From NCBI RefSeq assembly GCF_015714725.1, contig NZ_WBKM01000135.1:30290-94289 (forward strand): DNA of 64,000 nucleotides, read 5' to 3'. Position numbers and translations under genes: made by a program. The notes under the pieces were generated by a model that ran no database searches, was not told the DNA's origin, and was given only the letters and a program-made list of their open reading frames with translations. Shown here one piece after another: positions 9,772 to 18,943 of this stretch. Source of the stretch: Nostoc sp. WHI (GTDB taxonomy: Bacteria; Cyanobacteriota; Cyanobacteriia; Cyanobacteriales; Nostocaceae). Position 1 is the first letter of the stretch. Each line of letters begins with the position of its first letter.

Positions 9772-11762
9772 GTAACTTAGAGCAATGGCAAATAGGAAAC
9801 GATCGCTACTTAGCTGCCTTATTGCACTGGCTGCGTTTACGGTTGATACAATTAGCTGAACTATCTGATAAACCAACAACGCAAGAGTTAAAGCAGGCAG
9901 AGGAGAACATTGCTGAAGCTGCCAAACTTCAACCTCCGCCAGCATTAGAAATTCTCAGCCAACAATTTAACCTATCACCATTTGAGCAGAATATCTTGCT
10001 GCTGTGTTCTGCTCTGGAACTGGATACACAAATGGCTACGCTGTGCGCCCAGGCACAAGATAATTCTCACTGGCGCTATCCCACCTTTGCCTTAGCATTA
10101 GCCTGTTTTGAACAACCCATTTGGGATGCTTTATCACCTCAACGCCCTCTGCGCTATTGGCGACTTTTGGAAATTAACCAATCCGGTGTGCAACCTCTGA
10201 CCACCAGTCCTTTACGAGCAGATGAACGCATTGTCAACTATATTAAAGGGCTGAACTACCTAGACCATCATCTGACTAGCTTTCTGATTCCTCTGGACGT
10301 TCCTCAACAGGAATTTGAATTACCTCCATCGCAACAGAGTGCTGTAGAGACAATTGTGCATTCATTGGAACAATCTGACTGGGAACATTTGGTAATTCAG
10401 TTAGTTGGTTCAGATTCTCTGAGTAAGCAACTTGTCGCCCAACAAGTTGCTGCAATTTTGGGCTTAACTCTTTATCGATTGCCGATAGAGTTATTGCCAT
10501 CCCAACCCCAGGAACTAGAAACACTAGCACGGCTATGGTATCGAGAAAGTTTACTTTTACCAATAGCTTTATATTTGGACGCTCATGAAAATAATGCGTC
10601 TGTTTTGGAGGGTTATGCACTGCCACTACATCGGTTTTTAGCTCGTAGTGGCGGGCTGATTTTCGTTAGTGGTCGAGATACCCAGCCAGGAATAGCTCAG
10701 ATTGATTGCACAATTGATGTCAACAAACCCACTCCAGATGAGCAGCAACAGCTATGGGCTGCGGCTTTAGGAAGTGTAGCAGGCGATCGCCCTGGTTACT
10801 TGTCTAGTCAATTCAATCTGAATTCCATCGTTATTGCAGAGATTGCAAAATCTACCTTAGTGGAAAATCAACCTGTTGCTGATTCCTTATCCGAGCAGTT
10901 GTGGCGCAAATGTCTTGCTTACACTCGACCTCGATTTGATATTTTGGCACACCGACTTGATGCCAAAGCAACTTGGGAAATGCTAGTTCTACCTGATGAA
11001 GAACTGAATTTGTTGCATCAAATTGTGGATCAGATTCAGCATCGCAGCACAGTTTATCAAGACTGGGGTTTTCAACAACGAATGAATCGGGGATTAGGTA
11101 TTAGTACTTTATTTGCAGGCGAAAGCGGTACTGGTAAAACGATGGCAGCAGAAGTGATTGCTAACGATTTGCATTTGAATTTGTATCGGATTGATTTATC
11201 AACTGTTGTTAATAAATACATTGGTGAGACAGAAAAAAATCTCCGCAGGTTATTTGATGCGGCAGAAGATGGAGGGGCAATCTTATTTTTTGATGAAGCA
11301 GATGCTTTATTTGGTAAACGCAGTGAAGTCAAAGATTCACATGATCGCTATGCAAATATTGAAATTAATTATCTCCTACAAAGAATAGAATCTTATCGGG
11401 GTTTAGCGATTCTTGCCACCAATCTTAAAAATGCTTTAGATCCGGCTTTTATGCGGCGGCTACGCTTCATTGTCAATTTTCCTTTTCCTGGAGCGAAAGA
11501 ACGCTGTTTGATTTGGCAAAAAGCTTTTCCTCAAGCGACACCAATTCAAGATTTGGATTTCAATCGTCTAGCCAAATTGAATTTAGCTGGAGGCAGTATT
11601 CATAATGTTGCTTTGAATGCAGCTTTTCTGGCAGCTAAAGCTGATACGCCTATAACAATGGCAATAGTATTAGCTGCTGCTCGTATAGAGTTTCGCAAAC
11701 TCGATCGCCCGATTAATGAATCTGAATTTCGCTGGCATAATCTCACAGAGACTACACGATGA
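9768..11762 (+). CDS. AAA+ ATPase of the contractile injection system (Pvc15/Cis15-like)
   Basis: The 664-residue protein has a helical N-terminal half and a C-terminal AAA+ domain: Walker A GESGTGKT (11121-11144), Walker B ILFFDEADALF (about 11281-11313), a sensor-type ATN (11422) and an arginine-finger region (FMRRLRFIVNFPFPG). A second, degenerate ATPase-like segment lies before it (about 10390-10760). Such ATPases are conserved in eCIS loci; in PVC and Afp systems they have been linked to effector loading or particle assembly. The start overlaps the DUF4255 stop by 4 nt, and the stop overlaps the next start by 4 nt. Confidence 0.92.
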   Translation: MSNLEQWQIGNDRYLAALLHWLRLRLIQLAELSDKPTTQELKQAEENIAEAAKLQPPPALEILSQQFNLSPFEQNILLLCSALELDTQMATLCAQAQDNSHWRYPTFALALACFEQPIWDALSPQRPLRYWRLLEINQSGVQPLTTSPLRADERIVNYIKGLNYLDHHLTSFLIPLDVPQQEFELPPSQQSAVETIVHSLEQSDWEHLVIQLVGSDSLSKQLVAQQVAAILGLTLYRLPIELLPSQPQELETLARLWYRESLLLPIALYLDAHENNASVLEGYALPLHRFLARSGGLIFVSGRDTQPGIAQIDCTIDVNKPTPDEQQQLWAAALGSVAGDRPGYLSSQFNLNSIVIAEIAKSTLVENQPVADSLSEQLWRKCLAYTRPRFDILAHRLDAKATWEMLVLPDEELNLLHQIVDQIQHRSTVYQDWGFQQRMNRGLGISTLFAGESGTGKTMAAEVIANDLHLNLYRIDLSTVVNKYIGETEKNLRRLFDAAEDGGAILFFDEADALFGKRSEVKDSHDRYANIEINYLLQRIESYRGLAILATNLKNALDPAFMRRLRFIVNFPFPGAKERCLIWQKAFPQATPIQDLDFNRLAKLNLAGGSIHNVALNAAFLAAKADTPITMAIVLAAARIEFRKLDRPINESEFRWHNLTETTR

Positions 11763-12025
11763 ACATCAAACTAGAAATTGATTATTTAATTTTGGACAAC
11801 ATTAATCTTTCTTCAAGAGAACGTCGTCAACTTCAAGCAGTAATTGAAACGCAACTCTTACATTTACTTACAATTAACGGATTGCCTGCAAATATGCAAT
11901 CAGGAAGCACGATTCCCAAACTGAATATTGATCTCAATATAACTTCTACAGACAATACTTTAAACATGGGTCAACAACTAGCCCAAGTGATTTATGAAAG
12001 AATTAGTTCATCAGGCGATCGCTAA
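11759..12025 (+). CDS. Small protein at the end of the CIS operon
   Basis: An 88-residue protein starting in the ATGA overlap with the ATPase stop. The sequence is amphipathic (RRQLQAVIETQLLHLLTINGLP, then a polar strand LNIDLNITST and a helix GQQLAQVIYERI). It has no membrane segment and no Cys. Small proteins in this position follow the ATPase in related cyanobacterial clusters, but I know of no function. It ends 11 bp before the convergent stop of the DUF4157 gene, so the two transcription units meet here without an obvious terminator hairpin. Confidence 0.75.
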   Translation: MNIKLEIDYLILDNINLSSRERRQLQAVIETQLLHLLTINGLPANMQSGSTIPKLNIDLNITSTDNTLNMGQQLAQVIYERISSSGDR

Positions 12026-12035
12026 ATTTTTGAGT

Positions 12036-12854
12036 CTACTGGCTTTCATAGGTTGGTTTAACAGGTGCTGCTCCTTGTTGTACAACGTGAGTTAACTCGT
12101 GAGCGAGAAGACGTTGACCCTCATGTACTTCGGGTTGATACTGTGCTGCATTAAAAACGATATTGTTTCTATGGGTAAAAGCTCGTGCATTTAGGGATTG
12201 AGCAGCTTCAGGATCATTATGCACCCGCACTTTACTGAAATTATGATGGAAGCGAGACTCCATTAATTCACGGGTTGGCTCCGGTAGAGGTTGACCACCG
12301 CCTTGACTAGTCTTGAGGCGATTTTCTACTGCTGGCGCAATGATTGGCATTTGTCCCGGTTGGGCTTGCTTTTGCACTTTCCCTTCTTCTTGCTTTTGCG
12401 GAACTTTTTGTTTTGCAATCAGCTTCTTCTTTTCTTCTTCTGCTGTTGTAGTTATTAGCCTACCCCTGACTTGCGGCGGCTTTGGTTTGTCTTCGTCTGC
12501 TGTTGATTTTACCACCTGACTCGCCACTTGATCGGCTTCTTGCTGATGTATATCACCTGGCTCACCTACCATCGGTTTAGCTTGAATTAATGGTGCTGTT
12601 GTCGTCCGAACAGGTATCTTGCTGAAGTCATGCTTAAAACTCGACTCCCTCAAAGGATGAGTAGCAGTATCTAGTAAGCCTGATGTCAGCCCATCGTGTT
12701 CAACAGAGGGGAAGTAGATTAGGATGGAGGGTGACTTCGAGTTGGATGTCACTTTGGGGAAGTAAATCTCCGTTGGAGAATGGGCTGCGGATTTGGGGTT
12801 TGAGATTGAAGAGAATTTCAGTGTCGATGCGATGATAGAGTTCGCAACTGACAT
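12036..12854 (-). CDS. Short eCIS core-domain (DUF4157) protein without a toxin tail
   Basis: The C-terminal part carries the eCIS core domain: SQGGGQPLPEPTRELMESRFHHNFSKVRVH, ARAFTHRNNIVF and the zinc-protease-like RLLAHELTHVVQQ (HExxH). An upstream block (FKHDFSKIPVRT, PLIQAKPMVGEPGD, QEADQVASQVV) matches the N-terminal block of the 1669-residue protein at 13781-18790. The product stops about 10 residues after the core, so no effector domain is present. The start is uncertain: the first 50 or so residues (12707-12854) are Ser-rich, look out of frame and overlap another plausible reading frame. In this family the core domain marks proteins associated with or carried by the CIS. Residues 60-180 are otherwise a charged Lys/Gln linker. 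Confidence 0.85.
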   Translation of the reverse strand: MSVANSIIASTLKFSSISNPKSAAHSPTEIYFPKVTSNSKSPSILIYFPSVEHDGLTSGLLDTATHPLRESSFKHDFSKIPVRTTTAPLIQAKPMVGEPGDIHQQEADQVASQVVKSTADEDKPKPPQVRGRLITTTAEEEKKKLIAKQKVPQKQEEGKVQKQAQPGQMPIIAPAVENRLKTSQGGGQPLPEPTRELMESRFHHNFSKVRVHNDPEAAQSLNARAFTHRNNIVFNAAQYQPEVHEGQRLLAHELTHVVQQGAAPVKPTYESQ

Positions 12855-13041
12855 TCAAACTGAGGCGGCATTCAATAATGTCGTTGTTTGATGGAATAAG
12901 TTTTAGGTTAACTATGCTAACAGTTAGGGGGGATTGGGAGCGATCATATAGATCCAGGTCTGTTTGTTCTAACCAACGGTAACAGTCCTGTCCACATAAA
13001 TTGGTAGTGCTATTTTGGTGACTTGTTCGTGGGTTGGTCAT
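12700..13041 (-). CDS. Hypothetical 113-residue protein, possibly the true upstream frame of the DUF4157 gene
   Basis: The translation looks protein-like (alternating strands such as PLTVSIVNLKLIPSNNDIIECRLSLNV). It overlaps the 5' 155 bp of the DUF4157 reading frame in the +1-shifted frame. In the overlap this frame looks more natural than the Ser-rich DUF4157 frame. It is either a separate small gene coupled to the DUF4157 gene, or the N-terminal part of one gene split by a frameshift near 12700-12710. No family recognised. Confidence 0.45.
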   Translation of the reverse strand: MTNPRTSHQNSTTNLCGQDCYRWLEQTDLDLYDRSQSPLTVSIVNLKLIPSNNDIIECRLSLNVSCELYHRIDTEILFNLKPQIRSPFSNGDLLPQSDIQLEVTLHPNLLPLC

Positions 13042-13143
13042 ATTTGATCGTCCAAGTGATGCACCTTTCCCTAATGTATGAGGCTTACTCTCATTGTCAG
13101 CAAGGACAATTTACGTAAATTCTCACAGCCCTCAATATTTAAA

Positions 13144-13797
13144 TTAGAATCCTTCAATTGCATCATCAGGGAATAATTGTTTTAAATAAAATTTCATCTT
13201 TTCAACGAAATTCGTGCTGGATTCTTTGTAAAAAAGAGTATGTTGCCAGCCTTGAAATCCCTTTGTAGAAAGCATGACACGAATATAATCATCAAATGAA
13301 AGGTTGACTGGACAAAAACCTTCTGACTCTTGTTCGATAAATACCATATCTTCTTCAGAAGATTCATTATCGAAAATAAAGCCTACGCGAATATTATCAT
13401 CGTTGTAATCAAAATACCGAAATTTATTAAGTTCTTCTCTTTCCTCTTCATCCAAAAACTGTGTCCAAACCCTTGATTTCATTTTAGGATCAAACTTGAC
13501 CATATCTTGAAAAGGCAATATTTCGAGTCTTCCAGAAAAATTTGAATCATCCTTGTTATATTTATCCAAAGTACCATGTTGCTCTAAGTCACAAGTCCAA
13601 ATAATCTTCAAACCATCAACATTGCGATAAAATTCGAGAAGCTTCTCAGGTATTTTGAAATTAAGACTTGCCAAAGTGACATCAAGTAGAAAGCTATCGG
13701 TGCTTTCTCCAATCCACTGGTGTTGCACATCAATATAGCTATTGCTTTGCAACCGTTCCAGTAGTGATATAAAAAAATGTCTATAATCCATATTCAA
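13144..13797 (-). CDS. SUKH (SMI1/KNR4) family protein, probable immunity to the adjacent toxin
   Basis: The 217-residue protein has the SUKH pattern: NFKIPEKLLEFYRNVDGLKIIW, then an acidic region with LEILPF, then FIFDNESSEEDMVFIEQ and a late aromatic segment (LSFDDYIRVMLSTKGFQGWQ). SUKH proteins are the commonest immunity proteins of bacterial polymorphic toxins and often neutralise nucleases. The gene starts inside the 3' end of the nuclease-like toxin gene (17-bp overlap; 11 bp if the second ATG at 13791 is used). That is the toxin-immunity arrangement. Its AT-rich, Asp/Glu/Phe-rich composition differs from the toxin. No signal peptide is seen, so it should act in the cytoplasm. Confidence 0.85.
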   Translation of the reverse strand: MNMDYRHFFISLLERLQSNSYIDVQHQWIGESTDSFLLDVTLASLNFKIPEKLLEFYRNVDGLKIIWTCDLEQHGTLDKYNKDDSNFSGRLEILPFQDMVKFDPKMKSRVWTQFLDEEEREELNKFRYFDYNDDNIRVGFIFDNESSEEDMVFIEQESEGFCPVNLSFDDYIRVMLSTKGFQGWQHTLFYKESSTNFVEKMKFYLKQLFPDDAIEGF

Positions 13798-16700
13798 TCT
13801 TAATCTTTTGTTCTACATTAATAACCTTATTAAGTGTCAGTTTCTTATTGTCGGTTAAACTTGTCAGTGACTTCTTATTTGTCTGCCCTATTTTTAGGGT
13901 TAATTTGTCTTGATAATATTTCGTAAGATTGGCAATAAGATCAGAGAAGTTCTTAAAGCTACCATCTGTTTCTTGAAATTTATCTCTACATGAAACAATA
14001 TCGAATGCTAGATTTTTATTAATTTCACCATCTGAAAACTTCTCAATATCTACTCGCCCCAATGCATTAAGGTTAGGCGCTCCGCTTAAGTCAGGATAGG
14101 TTTGAGTAATTGCTGGTTCTGGGTGTTTCTCAGTTGCTTTGTACTTAGATATCTTACCTGAGTTATCCCGAATGGCCTCAAGTTTTCCCCAAGAAATTTT
14201 TATGCTGGTTGGAATCTTGTCAAGCGGGTCTGGTTTGTTGTCATCATATGACACTTTCGTATTGTAATAAAGTATGGTTCCCTGCTGTTTGATCAAAGGT
14301 TTTACTTTATCTTCAATGTTTTGCATTTTTGAATTTGATGATTCACTTATCGGAGTAAGATTCCAAACCTGATCTCCAGGGCCATGAAAATGTTCACTTA
14401 ACAAATGACCGCGCACCCATTTTGTAATTGATTTGCTGGCATAATCCATACCCGGAGGATTAACTGTAGGACTACTGCCAGTATATTCTCCAGGAAGATA
14501 TGTTAAAGGATACGCAGTAACATTTCCTGCACGTTTCCCTTTTTGTGCATATTTTATATCTGTCCTGATCGCTAAATCAGTTTCATTACTAAATGCAACT
14601 AGTGATAGCTTCTCTGCAAATACCTTCATATGGCTCCTGAGCAATTCTCCGGCTTTAGAATACTCATGTCTGGCAGATCGTTTAGCTTTCTTCTCACTCT
14701 CTTTCATATAAATATCTTCGGTGCGTTTTACTTCTTCAATCTGGTTGTTTACAGTGCTTTGATAGTATGTGAGAGCATCTGAAATAAGTCCCTTTTGAGT
14801 AGCATCTTTTTCTAGGTTATGTCTACCTTCCAAGAATTTCTGCACAGGAGCTACTTCACTAGCTACGTAAGCCACTACCCTACGATTCTGACTCTGGAGG
14901 AATAATTTGTGTTTGCCTCCATCCTTTGATTTAAAATTATTTTTAATTTTTAACCATTGTAATAGTTTATTTTTAATTTTTGCCGCTACTGCTTGGCCCT
15001 TAGCAACCAGTGATTTTGCTTTTTTCTTCCCTTTCTTGACCAGAGCTTTCACTTTTTTCTTAGCTTTCTTAACCAGCCCTTTCCCTTTCTTGACGAGTGC
15101 TTTCACTTTCTTGAAAACACGCTTGACAATGGGTTTGACTTTCTTTAACAACCACTCGATCGCTCGAATAATGGGCTTGCGAATGGCCTGAAGGATTTTT
15201 CGGACTTTTTGTGCTAAATCACCCAGATTGAGAAGTTTGGCCAGGAAATCAATGGCTAGAACGATGAAGTTTTGCAGTGCTTTGACGATTTTGCTGGCAA
15301 TTGCGCCTGGATTTCCTTTGGCGGCAAGTTCGAGAGAGTCCAGGAAGGCATTGACCACTTCTCTAATGCGATCAATGTTATCTATCAGGAAGCGCAAGCC
15401 TTTGTAGACGAGCTGGACAGCTTTAATGAAAGCCCCTGCTGGAGTAAACAACGAGCCAATAAAAGCTAACGCTTTCTTAATGGTTTTAAATAAGACAGTT
15501 TCCTTAACTTGATTGATAATGCTATCAAAACTGCTGACAATCATTTCCTTGAGGTCATCCCACAGGGCAATTAAGCCTTTTCCCTGGATCAGTTGAAAAA
15601 TTTCCAGACCTTTCTCAGCCGCCCCGGTCCCTTTCTCTATCAGTTCAATCTCTTCTTTGCCCAGGATTTTGACAGCAAGCATCCGAAAAGTATCGTAGTT
15701 AAGCCCCAGCACTTGCATGACGAGAGAAAAAATACCTGCGGCATCCAACTTGTCAGGAATTGTTATACCAGCTCCACCTATGGAACCCCGCAGCCAGTCA
15801 AAGAATCCCCCGACCACATACCCTTGAATCCCTGCAATAAACTGATCGAATCCAGCTTTAACACCAGCCGCGAGATTTTCCAGGAAAAGAATGGGATGAG
15901 CCAGGATATCTCCAATTATGGACGCAACACGTTGCAGGATTGACTGCAATAGATCGGCTAATTTAGCAATGGCATTGGCAACCTCTTCAATAAACTCTAC
16001 CGCTTTGTCGATCCAGGATTTTTTCACTTCCTCGTTAATCTTATTGAAGGTTTCCCTCAACGAATCGACATTAGACTTATAGGATTCTGCTAGAGTTTGG
16101 GCAAGTTCATTCTGCTTGTCATTGACGCTCTCTTCTAAATCATGATATTGAGCCGTAAATAACTCCAGCGCATCACTCGATTTTTCTTGTTGATCTTTAT
16201 CCAGCCCATTAAATAACTTTTCTGACTCCGATCTACCATGCTCGATCCATCCGATAGCGTTATTCAACCATTCGGCGATCAAATTTGCAATCTTGTCTAG
16301 CGTTTTATCCATCGCTGACAAGAATTTTTCCTTTTCCTCTTTGAAAACCTGCTCAATGGCTTCGGTATCTTCTCCCGCAAAAAACTCGACAATTCCTAAA
16401 CCATGAATGTCATCGAGTTTTTCTTCAACGGTGTCTTCAAATACTTTCTTGGCTTTATCCGATTCTTCGGTAAAAATGCGATCAACTTCCCCAGATAACC
16501 AAGTCAGGATTTTGCTGACATTATCCTTGGTCTCGTTATATATCTTCTCAAGTCCCTTAAAAACTTCCTTTTGCTTATCTTCGTCTGCTTTTTCCGTAGT
16601 AACCTGCTTGGAATATACCGTGTCAAAGGCTCCCTGGCGATCGCTCACCATGGCATCAAACTGATTTTTCCCAGCCCCTTGAGCCTTTTTCTCCGCTCCA

Positions 16701-18790
16701 GCCAAGATTTTTTCTTCTTCCTGCCGATAGCGTTGTGGGGCAGCTTTAGCTTCCTCCTGAGCTTGCTGTTTTGTCTTTAATGTTTCCTGAAACTTCTGCT
16801 CATTCCCGGAATTTCTCAATTGCTCTTCTGTCATGTTGTTTTCAGACAGCTTTGCATCAAGCTTTTTACTTTCCTCATCCATGGAAATTTCCGAGTCCTG
16901 CTTTGGTTTCGGAGCCGCCGCGTGAGGATCAATGGGCCGTGGCTTGGAACCAACTGACTCTTCTGACAATGCTTTCTCTGCCTGAGTCGGCAGCCCACTT
17001 GCGGGGGGGTCTTGTTTGACCTGACTGGTAATGGGAGCGGCTACTTTTTCGTTTTCGGTCGCAACCTGTTGCCCAATTTCCTCTTTGACTTTCTCTAACG
17101 GTTTATCATCCTTAAATCGTCTGGCACTTGCCTCATCTTTAGGAAGTTGGTTCTCAAGCGCATTCAGGTTTTGTTGGAGGAGCTGCTTAAAAGTTTCCGG
17201 CTTAAAGGGTTGTTTTTCTTTATCAACCGTTGCGGCGGTTATAGCCATCGCCTCCACATGTTGTTTGCGATCATTTTTATCTTCCTGCTCATTCTCAGGC
17301 AGAACTGCCGCTTGTTTTACTTCTCCAAGCTTCCTATCTGGAGGAACATGCTGGCGCTGGGTTCGTTTGGTTCGATCAATCTGCTTTAAAGTTTCTTGAA
17401 ATGCTGGATCTTCATCTGGTGAGGTGGGAGTCTGTTGAGCGGCTTCAGGCGGTGCAGTGTCCGCTACTGTTTCATCAGACTTCGCAGCTTCTGCCTCTTC
17501 TGTGGGCGTGGCATCTTCTGTTTCAGAGTCTTGCTTTGCTTCTTCAGGCTTCATGTCGTCCTGATTCGCTCTGTTAGAACTCGACGGCTTCGAGGAAGGC
17601 TTTAAAGTAGCTCCTACGTTTGCCTTTACAGAAGCGTTTAAGGAAAAGACGAGATTGGTAGTCTGGCTTCCACTTCGACGCAGAGAAATTAGTTTTTGTG
17701 CAGTGGGTACTTCCTCCGAAACCGTAACGGATGTAACCGGAGAATCCTGTGCCACTTGATGAGCCACTGATTCAGGTTCGTGTTCTAGCGAATCAGTGGG
17801 TTGACTGACTCTTAGAGGGGGTGCGTCTGGATGATGAGAGCGTAAAGTAGGGGTGGCCTGTTGCTGAATGGTGTGAGTCAGTTCGTGGGCCAGCAGACGC
17901 TTCCCGGTTGATTTATGCGGTTGGTAATACCCTGCACCAAAGTAAATGTCCTGTTTCCAGGTAAATGCTTGAGCATTTAGTTCATGGGCAAGTTGATTCG
18001 CTTCTGCATCTGTATGTACTCGCACTTGACTGAAGTCATAGTTAAAGCGAGATTCCATGAAGGTGCGGGTTTGTTCACCAATAGGCTGTCCTCCGCCTCG
18101 GCTTGCCTTAAGACGAGTTACCAAATCAGGGTTAACATTAGGGGTTATAGAAGAACGTTTGGTTTGAACAACTTCTTCTTCATCTTCATCATCTTGCGCT
18201 GTGTCTTCGGCTTGCCGTTGCAGTGTCTCGTCTTGTTGGGGGTTTAACTGATGAATCGATAGCGATGATAAAGATTTACCTTGCACAATTTCCTCATCTT
18301 CATCATCTTCTTGTGCGGTGTCTTCGGCTTGCCGTTGCAGTGTTTCGTCTTGTTGTGGGTTTAACTGTTGAATTGATAGCGATTTAGTTTGAACAACTTC
18401 TTCGTCTTGAGCTTCTTCTGTGACTTCTGTTTGTCGCTGTAGTTTCTGTGTGGATTTGGGATTAAATCGCTGAATCGAGAGTGCTGTTCCGGAAAAGGTT
18501 TTTGGCTCTGGCATGGACATCACTTGATCGGCAACCTTGTCGGCTTCCTGCTCGTAGCGATCGCTCGGCTTTCCTATAATCAACTTGGGTTGAATTAACG
18601 GAACATATGATGATTGCACAGATACTTGGCTAAAGTCGTGCTGAAAGCTAGATTGCTTCGCTTCATCTGATTGCTGATGATTGTCTTCAACCTGTACTTG
18701 TTTAGCTGCGGAATTTTTGAGCAGACTGGTCTTGACAGCAGAACTCGCTTGTTGGGATGTCTTTGCCTGGGCAAGGAATCGTGTACTCAT
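13781..18790 (-). CDS. Giant eCIS core-domain (DUF4157) protein with C-terminal DNA/RNA non-specific endonuclease-like domain
   Basis: 1669 residues. Residues about 50-95 form a short block also present in the protein at 12036-12854 (FQHDFSQVSVQS, PLIQPKLIIGKPSDRYEQEADKV). Residues 95-220 hold three acidic repeats around QLNPQQDETLQRQAEDTAQ. The eCIS core domain is at about 225-310, with HELTH near 17885. Residues 330-900 are Glu/Lys/Gln-rich and largely coiled coil. Residues 920-1200 are hydrophobic and amphipathic helices. A Lys-rich stretch (VKKGKGLVKKAKKKVKALV and similar) follows at 1210-1290. The C-terminal domain has KWVRGHLLSEHFHGPGDQ and VWNLTPISESSNSKMQN (about 14320-14420), matching the RGH...N core of endonuclease NS-type nucleases. 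I infer an effector with a hydrophobic middle and a nuclease warhead, loaded by the adjacent CIS. Confidence 0.9.
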   Translation of the reverse strand: MSTRFLAQAKTSQQASSAVKTSLLKNSAAKQVQVEDNHQQSDEAKQSSFQHDFSQVSVQSSYVPLIQPKLIIGKPSDRYEQEADKVADQVMSMPEPKTFSGTALSIQRFNPKSTQKLQRQTEVTEEAQDEEVVQTKSLSIQQLNPQQDETLQRQAEDTAQEDDEDEEIVQGKSLSSLSIHQLNPQQDETLQRQAEDTAQDDEDEEEVVQTKRSSITPNVNPDLVTRLKASRGGGQPIGEQTRTFMESRFNYDFSQVRVHTDAEANQLAHELNAQAFTWKQDIYFGAGYYQPHKSTGKRLLAHELTHTIQQQATPTLRSHHPDAPPLRVSQPTDSLEHEPESVAHQVAQDSPVTSVTVSEEVPTAQKLISLRRSGSQTTNLVFSLNASVKANVGATLKPSSKPSSSNRANQDDMKPEEAKQDSETEDATPTEEAEAAKSDETVADTAPPEAAQQTPTSPDEDPAFQETLKQIDRTKRTQRQHVPPDRKLGEVKQAAVLPENEQEDKNDRKQHVEAMAITAATVDKEKQPFKPETFKQLLQQNLNALENQLPKDEASARRFKDDKPLEKVKEEIGQQVATENEKVAAPITSQVKQDPPASGLPTQAEKALSEESVGSKPRPIDPHAAAPKPKQDSEISMDEESKKLDAKLSENNMTEEQLRNSGNEQKFQETLKTKQQAQEEAKAAPQRYRQEEEKILAGAEKKAQGAGKNQFDAMVSDRQGAFDTVYSKQVTTEKADEDKQKEVFKGLEKIYNETKDNVSKILTWLSGEVDRIFTEESDKAKKVFEDTVEEKLDDIHGLGIVEFFAGEDTEAIEQVFKEEKEKFLSAMDKTLDKIANLIAEWLNNAIGWIEHGRSESEKLFNGLDKDQQEKSSDALELFTAQYHDLEESVNDKQNELAQTLAESYKSNVDSLRETFNKINEEVKKSWIDKAVEFIEEVANAIAKLADLLQSILQRVASIIGDILAHPILFLENLAAGVKAGFDQFIAGIQGYVVGGFFDWLRGSIGGAGITIPDKLDAAGIFSLVMQVLGLNYDTFRMLAVKILGKEEIELIEKGTGAAEKGLEIFQLIQGKGLIALWDDLKEMIVSSFDSIINQVKETVLFKTIKKALAFIGSLFTPAGAFIKAVQLVYKGLRFLIDNIDRIREVVNAFLDSLELAAKGNPGAIASKIVKALQNFIVLAIDFLAKLLNLGDLAQKVRKILQAIRKPIIRAIEWLLKKVKPIVKRVFKKVKALVKKGKGLVKKAKKKVKALVKKGKKKAKSLVAKGQAVAAKIKNKLLQWLKIKNNFKSKDGGKHKLFLQSQNRRVVAYVASEVAPVQKFLEGRHNLEKDATQKGLISDALTYYQSTVNNQIEEVKRTEDIYMKESEKKAKRSARHEYSKAGELLRSHMKVFAEKLSLVAFSNETDLAIRTDIKYAQKGKRAGNVTAYPLTYLPGEYTGSSPTVNPPGMDYASKSITKWVRGHLLSEHFHGPGDQVWNLTPISESSNSKMQNIEDKVKPLIKQQGTILYYNTKVSYDDNKPDPLDKIPTSIKISWGKLEAIRDNSGKISKYKATEKHPEPAITQTYPDLSGAPNLNALGRVDIEKFSDGEINKNLAFDIVSCRDKFQETDGSFKNFSDLIANLTKYYQDKLTLKIGQTNKKSLTSLTDNKKLTLNKVINVEQKIKIEYGL

Positions 18791-18943
18791 AAGTTCAACT
18801 TCCTCAAGCTTGACCAGTCTTTAACATGGTTTCATCCTCTTCCATGAGGCCATAAAATCAGAACTTTTTCTTTTGATTCCTAGAGATTTGTAATAATTAT
18901 TGATATAAATTCAATTTTATGGAATTTGAAATCAAAATAAGCC

